Shown: positions 6,669-9,709 of the stretch, piece by piece
Layout: each line of letters begins with the position of its first letter
Numbering within the stretch: position 1 is the stretch's first letter
NCBI GenBank assembly: GCA_944376035.1
Contig: CALWBJ010000037.1
Span: 1-9,709, forward strand
Source: an uncultured Clostridia bacterium
Lineage (GTDB): Bacteria > Bacillota > Clostridia > Christensenellales > Borkfalkiaceae
DNA: 9,709 bases
Reading direction: 5' to 3'
Program-made: the position numbers and the translations under genes
The notes under the pieces: model-generated
The model's database searches: none
What the model saw: only the letters and a program-made list of their open reading frames with translations
What the model was told of the DNA's origin: nothing

Positions 6669-6747
6669 ATTAAAAAACTTAATAAATTCATAATTTAAGA
6701 AGATTAAAAAATGTTATATAAATCTTTAAATCAACGTGGAATTTAAT

Positions 6748-6785
6748 TTTGCCGATTGAAAGTTTTAATACTTTCAATCGGCAAA
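6748..6785 (+). terminator. intrinsic terminator after the lipid kinase gene
   Basis: A perfect 15-bp stem (6748-6762 with 6771-6785) encloses an eight-base loop. It is followed on the plus strand by TCTGTTTTATATTTTTATC. On the minus strand what follows is not U-rich, so it serves the plus-strand gene that ends 80 bases earlier. Confidence 0.85.
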
Positions 6786-6827
6786 TCTGTTTTATATTTT
6801 TATCTGTTTTCCCCGTTTAAAATGATT

Positions 6828-6868
6828 TTCGCCCTGCCGGGTTTAGAACGCGGCAGGGCGAATTTTTT
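6828..6868 (+). terminator. second, GC-rich intrinsic terminator
   Basis: A 12-bp stem (6828-6839 with 6851-6862), with nine G-C pairs, has an 11-base loop and is followed by TTTTTT at 6863-6868. It begins only 42 bases after the first terminator. In the minus direction the stem is followed by AAAATCATTTT, a poor U-tract, so it could at most partly stop leftward transcription from the epimerase gene, which ends at 6984. The rest of the gap to 6983 is AT-rich with nothing I can name. Confidence 0.85.
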
Positions 6869-6983
6869 AATATGTGTTTATTCGTCTTGTTAAAGCGTAC
6901 AGAGCAAAACAACTTTATTACATTCAATAAATACAGTATTGTTTTTTAAGTTATTTCTCTTAACGGAAATTTTATTAAGGATT

Positions 6984-7865
6984 TTATTCGCTTACCGTAA
7001 TATCGAATGAAACGCCGTATTCCTTACCCGGTTCAAGATAAACAAATTCTTTTTTATCTGAAAAATCGTCAATCTTTCCGTCGGTCGCCGCCGTTCCGTG
7101 CCAAGGCTCTATACAGACAAACGGAGCGGGTTTACATGTTGTATGCCAGAATCCGACGTTAGTCATATTCTTAAAATCTACCGTAACGAACTTGTCCCCT
7201 TTATCCGACTTCAAAGTTACGCGATTTGCGGTGTTTTTAAGAAAGATAGCGTCGTTATCGAAAAGCGAATGTTTAAGTCTTATTATTTTGTCGTTTTCAA
7301 GCGGATACGGACTCATCTCGCCCGTTACGAAACATCTTTCTGACATCATCACGCGGGAAGGCTTGCAAGGCTCGGAAAATTCAAGGTAATAATCCTCGAA
7401 CGAAAGCCCCTTGTCCAAAGGAACGTTGAATCCCGGGTGTCCTCCGACCGAAAACGGCAATACGCCTTTACCCGTGTTTTTTACCTTTATCTCGGTAGCA
7501 AGCGTAGCGCCTTTAAGATAGTATCTTATATGAAGAACAAACGGGAAGGGATATTGAGAAAGAGTTTCATCGCTATCTTTGAGTTCGAAAGTAATATCGT
7601 CGGACTTAGAATCAATCACGCTTAATTCGCTCTTTCTCGCAAAACCGTGAAGATTCATCTCGTATTCTTTTCCGTCGTAAGTGTATTTACCTTCCCAAAG
7701 CCTTCCGCATATGGGGAAAAGAACGTATGCCCTGCCCGACCAGAATTCGGAGTTTCCCTGCCACAGATATTCGGTACCGCTTTTTTTGCCGTAAACCGAA
7801 TATACTTCCGCGCCCTTGCTACAAATTTCCACTCTGAGTTCGTCATTTTCAATTTTATAAATCAT
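6984..7865 (-). CDS. aldose 1-epimerase family protein, LacX type
   Basis: Aldose 1-epimerases interconvert alpha and beta anomers of sugars such as galactose and glucose in the cytoplasm. The 293 residues show the LacX-like branch of the galactose mutarotase fold: NLHGFAR (71-77), VGGHPGFN (140-147) and EPWHGTA (253-259). H73, H143 and E253 occupy the places of the catalytic His/His/Glu of GalM. I chose ATG at 7865 because AAGGAG at 7875-7880 precedes it by nine bases. A TTG start at 7916 would fall inside the -35 box of the gene's own promoter and add 17 unrelated residues. It stands alone behind a consensus promoter. LacX-type members often lack a proven sugar substrate, so specificity is open. 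Confidence 0.93.
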   Translation of the reverse strand: MIYKIENDELRVEICSKGAEVYSVYGKKSGTEYLWQGNSEFWSGRAYVLFPICGRLWEGKYTYDGKEYEMNLHGFARKSELSVIDSKSDDITFELKDSDETLSQYPFPFVLHIRYYLKGATLATEIKVKNTGKGVLPFSVGGHPGFNVPLDKGLSFEDYYLEFSEPCKPSRVMMSERCFVTGEMSPYPLENDKIIRLKHSLFDNDAIFLKNTANRVTLKSDKGDKFVTVDFKNMTNVGFWHTTCKPAPFVCIEPWHGTAATDGKIDDFSDKKEFVYLEPGKEYGVSFDITVSE

Positions 7866-7874
7866 AATAAAAAT

Positions 7875-7945
7875 CTCCTTACGGAAGATTTTACCACCCG
7901 AAACAACCGTTGTCAATGGTTTTTAAAAATTCTTACCGTAAGGAG
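7875..7945 (-). repeat. inverted repeat flanking the epimerase promoter and covering its RBS
   Basis: CTCCTTACGG at 7875-7884 and CCGTAAGGAG at 7936-7945 are exact reverse complements. With a one-base bulge the match extends by AAGA/TCTT to 14 bp. In minus-strand RNA that reads through from the cysteine-rich gene, the upstream arm can pair with the arm containing the epimerase ribosome binding site and hide it. RNA started at the internal promoter lacks the upstream arm. It could instead be a DNA operator flanking the promoter. Confidence 0.65.
7888..7916 (-). promoter_or_regulatory. vegetative promoter of the epimerase gene
   Basis: On the minus strand TTGACA (7916-7911) and TAAAAT (7893-7888) are exactly 17 bases apart. 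Transcription should start near 7881, immediately before the AAGGAG site, so the leader is only about 16 bases. The promoter lies between the two arms of a 10-bp inverted repeat. Confidence 0.85.
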
Positions 7946-7971
7946 TTTTCTTTATAATTGAAATTTTTATT

Positions 7972-8331
7972 TTAACAACTGCAAAAAACAATCAAAGCGG
8001 CGGCAATAAGCGCACGTTTGCATATCGAGCAGCGGCAGCGTCCGCCACACCCTACACCTTTACGCCCGTTGCACCCTTTACATGAGTTACATCCGCAACA
8101 TCCATGGCATATATGGCATTTATGGCATCCGTCACACGCATGACATCCGCAGTTTTTTTTCGGACGGCACGGTCGCCTGCAACACCTGTCAAGCGGACAA
8201 TACTTTTTGCAGTACGGTATTTCCTTTCTTGCCGGACGGATAACCGTAACCGCTTGGTTACTTATATATACGGCGGGCGGAAAAACCGAACCGTCGGTAA
8301 TCGTGCTTTGGTTGATTATGATTCTTTCCAT
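7972..8331 (-). CDS. cysteine-rich small protein, unknown function
   Basis: This 119-residue protein has 22 Cys and 4 His. Residues 1-40 form a Cys-free, mostly hydrophobic lead (ERIIINQSTITDGSVF...). Residues 41-104 hold 20 Cys. Within it, Cys 63, 66, 69, 72, 75, 78, 81, 84 and 87 recur at exactly every third residue, with His or Gly often between. A short hydrophobic segment (107-116) and the end CSC follow. There is no signal peptide. Its ATG overlaps the stop of the DUF11 gene by one base (TGATG), with a weak GGTGA before it, so translation is probably coupled. Metal binding or disulphide cross-linking fits; cysteine-rich spore-surface proteins such as CdeC of C. difficile are analogues in composition only. 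I see no named family. Confidence 0.8.
   Translation of the reverse strand: MERIIINQSTITDGSVFPPAVYISNQAVTVIRPARKEIPYCKKYCPLDRCCRRPCRPKKNCGCHACDGCHKCHICHGCCGCNSCKGCNGRKGVGCGGRCRCSICKRALIAAALIVFCSC
8071..8145 (-). repeat. 9-base periodic array encoding (Cys-x-x)n
   Basis: The codons for Cys 63 to 87 fall at a strict nine-base period. On the plus strand this shows as successive units such as CATCCGCAA, CATCCATGG, CATATATGG, CATTTATGG and CATCCGTCA. Units differ mostly at the last six bases. It suggests growth by small tandem duplication within the reading frame. Confidence 0.75.
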
Positions 8332-9089
8332 CAGTTCACCGTAACGTCAAATTCAACGACCGTACTCGCTCCCACGGCAAGATTGGCAAGCGGGAATCCG
8401 GTTTGGGGATTGTATGCAGGATATGAAATACCGTCTATCTTTACACTGCCGGGAACAAAAGTCGTTCCGACGGGTATCTGGTCGTTAAAAGATAGGTCTG
8501 TTTTAAGCAAAGTACCAGTATTCGTAAGAGTTGAAGTGTAATGCAGATTTTCACCCTTGACGGCAACACTCTTATCCACGGTTTTCTCAATGGTAAGTCT
8601 GTTGGAAACAACCGCAAGTTCGACCGTGTTGGAGTTTTCGGTAAGATTTCTGTTTGCCGCATTGTAGTTTACAGTAGCATAGTCGGTTACGAGCGGCTGA
8701 GTAAGCGGAGTATCCGCTCTTATGCCGTAAGAGACTACACTTACTCCGTTCGGCGCAAGATCACCTACGTTAAAGCCTGACGCGGGGTCATAACCGGGCT
8801 GAGAAACACCGTTTACAATCACGCTCCCCGGCACATATGTCGCGCCGGAGGATAAGTTGTCGCTGAACTGTATGTCCGTAAGATTTATCAAAGAGTTGTT
8901 CTGAAGGGTAACCGTATGAGTGGCGGTATCGCCTTCCTGCAAAAAGGTTTTATCGGAAGTTTTTGTTTTAGTAAAAGAGTAAGTCAGAATTTCAGTATTA
9001 ACTATATTACTGTCTCTTTCTTCCGTTTGTTTGCTTCCGTCGGGAAGCGTGTAACTGAATTCAGTATTTGACTGATTTGATACTGTCAT
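8331..9089 (-). CDS. DUF11 repeat protein, cysteine-free
   Basis: The 252 residues contain two DUF11-type beta-sandwich repeats. The first runs from about 44 to 125 (SDKTFLQEGDTATHTVTL..., ATYVPGSVIVNGV). The second runs from about 164 to 252 (DKSVAVKGENLHYTSTLTNTGT..., TTFVPGSVKIDGI, ending FDVTVN). A linker resembling such repeats (VTDYATVNYNA...NTVELAV) joins them. DUF11 domains occur mostly in surface and envelope proteins. Here there is no signal peptide, no anchor and no Cys. CAGGAG at 9096-9101 fixes the start. The second repeat closely resembles the repeat of the upstream DUF11 gene, so the two genes are probably duplicates. Its stop overlaps the start of the cysteine-rich gene. The role is likely structural; the exact function is unknown. 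Confidence 0.88.
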   Translation of the reverse strand: MTVSNQSNTEFSYTLPDGSKQTEERDSNIVNTEILTYSFTKTKTSDKTFLQEGDTATHTVTLQNNSLINLTDIQFSDNLSSGATYVPGSVIVNGVSQPGYDPASGFNVGDLAPNGVSVVSYGIRADTPLTQPLVTDYATVNYNAANRNLTENSNTVELAVVSNRLTIEKTVDKSVAVKGENLHYTSTLTNTGTLLKTDLSFNDQIPVGTTFVPGSVKIDGISYPAYNPQTGFPLANLAVGASTVVEFDVTVN

Positions 9090-9124
9090 TTTTTTCTCCT
9101 GTATCTTTTATATTCGCGTGTAAA

Positions 9125-9164
9125 ATGTAAATACTTATTTAATTATAATCACATATATTTACAT
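9125..9164 (-). repeat. 9-bp inverted repeat around the DUF11 promoter
   Basis: ATGTAAATA at 9125-9133 and TATTTACAT at 9156-9164 are exact reverse complements, 22 bases apart. They bracket the predicted -10 box, one arm in the -35/-10 spacer and the other just past the start site. This is a possible operator. The sequence is AT-rich, so chance cannot be excluded. Confidence 0.35.
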
Positions 9165-9170
9165 ATTAAA
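9142..9170 (-). promoter_or_regulatory. possible promoter of the DUF11/cysteine-rich pair
   Basis: In the 100-base gap before the DUF11 gene, a perfect TATAAT (9147-9142 on the minus strand) has TTTAAT (9170-9165) 17 bases upstream. The -35 box matches only three of six bases. A sporulation sigma factor site was considered, but I could not match one convincingly. Confidence 0.4.
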
Positions 9171-9189
9171 TAATCATATAGTTTTAAGA

Positions 9190-9694
9190 TTATAAGACCG
9201 TAACTTTGAAAATCACCGTTACCGATTGCGTGGGCGCCATATTGCTGACCGTAAACCCGACGCTCGGGTCTGCCGCGGGAAAAGGAACTCCGTCAACCGT
9301 TACCGAACCGGGAACAAACTGCGTTCCCGCAGGTATAGCATCTGTAAAAATCACATTTTCCAAAGGCAGACTGCCTGTGTTTGTCAGAACGGAAACATAT
9401 GTTATAGTATCGCCTTTTACCGCAACGCTCTTATCCGTGCTTTTCAGTGTTACAAGGTTGGGATTTTCTCCGTTATCTATCGCAATCGCTATTGCGTTCG
9501 GGACGTATAAATCACCCGTCGAAATAAATCTTATGAAAGCCGAAGACTGTTCGGATAAAAGTTTTCCGGTAAGGTCCACGGTGGTTATATCATAGCCCTG
9601 TCTGCCGGCAGAAATATTTGTACTCGTAAGGGCGTTTGCGTTACGAGTCCCGAACGTGCCCGAAGTATCTACCAGCCCGTCGGACCCGTTTATC
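9190..9694 (-). CDS. DUF11 repeat protein, 5' end missing at contig edge
   Basis: The frame is open from the genomic edge to the TAA at 9190-9192, giving 167 visible residues. The GTG at 9579 is an internal Val codon, because 38 coherent residues precede it (NGSDGLVDTSGTFGTRNANA and onward). The visible N-terminal 75 residues form a domain with LTSTNISAGRQGYDITTVDL and QSSAFIRFISTGDLYVPN. From about residue 80 a DUF11 repeat follows (STDKSVAVKGDTITYVSVLTN, GTQFVPGSVTVDGV, ending FKVTVL). This repeat is close to the second repeat of the next gene. No Cys is visible. Total length and any signal peptide cannot be known. Like its neighbour it is probably structural. Confidence 0.85.
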
Positions 9695-9709
9695 AGATCG
9701 GAAGAGCGT
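9695..9709 (+). other. residual Illumina TruSeq adapter at contig end
   Basis: The final bases AGATCGGAAGAGCGT match exactly the first 15 bases of the TruSeq adapter read into from short inserts. They are not genomic. Base 9695 could be the A-tail or a genomic A. The apparent extension of the last reading frame through these bases is artificial. Confidence 0.93.

Noticed and set aside
6915..6950. Weak hairpin CAATA/TATTG followed by TTTTTT as a third terminator
   Set aside because: Only a 5-bp AT-rich stem, and in the wrong orientation for the epimerase gene.
7866..7916. TTG start extending the epimerase by 17 residues
   Set aside because: The TTG is part of the TTGACA -35 box of the gene's own promoter, and ATG 7865 has AAGGAG at good spacing.
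8071..8145. CRISPR array
   Set aside because: The period is nine bases and in frame with Cys codons; there are no 25-40 base repeats with unique spacers and no cas genes.
8104..8541. Plus-strand 145-residue frame opposite the cysteine-rich and DUF11 genes
   Set aside because: No ribosome binding site and poor protein character; the minus-strand genes have overlap coupling, an RBS for the DUF11 gene and recognisable repeats.
9190..9579. DUF11 gene starting at GTG 9579
   Set aside because: The frame is open with protein-like sequence to the contig edge and no RBS precedes 9579, so the codon is an internal Val.
9206..9595. Plus-strand 129-residue frame opposite the truncated DUF11 gene
   Set aside because: It is the complement of a clear DUF11 coding sequence and has no RBS or family features.

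Overview
The window is a contig end from an uncultured Clostridia-like member of the Bacillota. The evidence is Gram-positive-style AGGAG ribosome binding sites, the rpsF-ssb-rpsR operon, vegetative promoters of TTGACA-17-TATTAT type, genes of moderate GC separated by extremely AT-rich spacers, and DUF11-type repeat proteins. A gut lineage is a guess; nothing here fixes the genus. The last 15 bases are an exact match to the start of an Illumina TruSeq adapter, so the right edge is a library artefact and not genomic sequence.

Layout. Positions 1-761 are AT-rich and hold no intact gene. They contain a degraded 48-codon minus-strand reading frame, two terminator hairpins and several inverted repeats. 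Positions 762-1833 are the minus-strand operon rpsF (S6), ssb, rpsR (S18), preceded by a strong promoter and a two-hairpin leader that may be the S6:S18 autoregulatory element. Positions 1995-3908 encode a 637-residue membrane-anchored protein with about five tandem repeats of 43-48 residues that I do not recognise. Positions 4074-5441 encode a CCA-adding tRNA nucleotidyltransferase with an HD domain. All of these run on the minus strand. The only plus-strand gene, at 5793-6668, is a diacylglycerol-kinase-family lipid kinase, followed by two intrinsic terminators. From 7865 down to 6984 (minus) lies a LacX-type aldose 1-epimerase with its own promoter.

The right-hand end (7972-9694, minus) is the most unusual part. 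A 5'-truncated DUF11 repeat protein is followed by a second, cysteine-free DUF11 protein. The stop codon of the second protein overlaps by one base the start of a 119-residue protein with 22 cysteines, nine of them spaced exactly three residues apart. Neither of the two complete proteins has a signal peptide. Together they look like a co-translated structural pair, perhaps for a cell or spore surface layer, but that function is inference.

How the parts work together. Left of 5441 the genes serve translation and DNA maintenance (ribosomal proteins, SSB, tRNA 3' ends). The lipid kinase and the epimerase are separate metabolic units. No terminator is visible between the cysteine-rich gene and the epimerase. 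A 10-bp inverted repeat whose inner arm contains the epimerase ribosome binding site would mask that site only in read-through transcripts.
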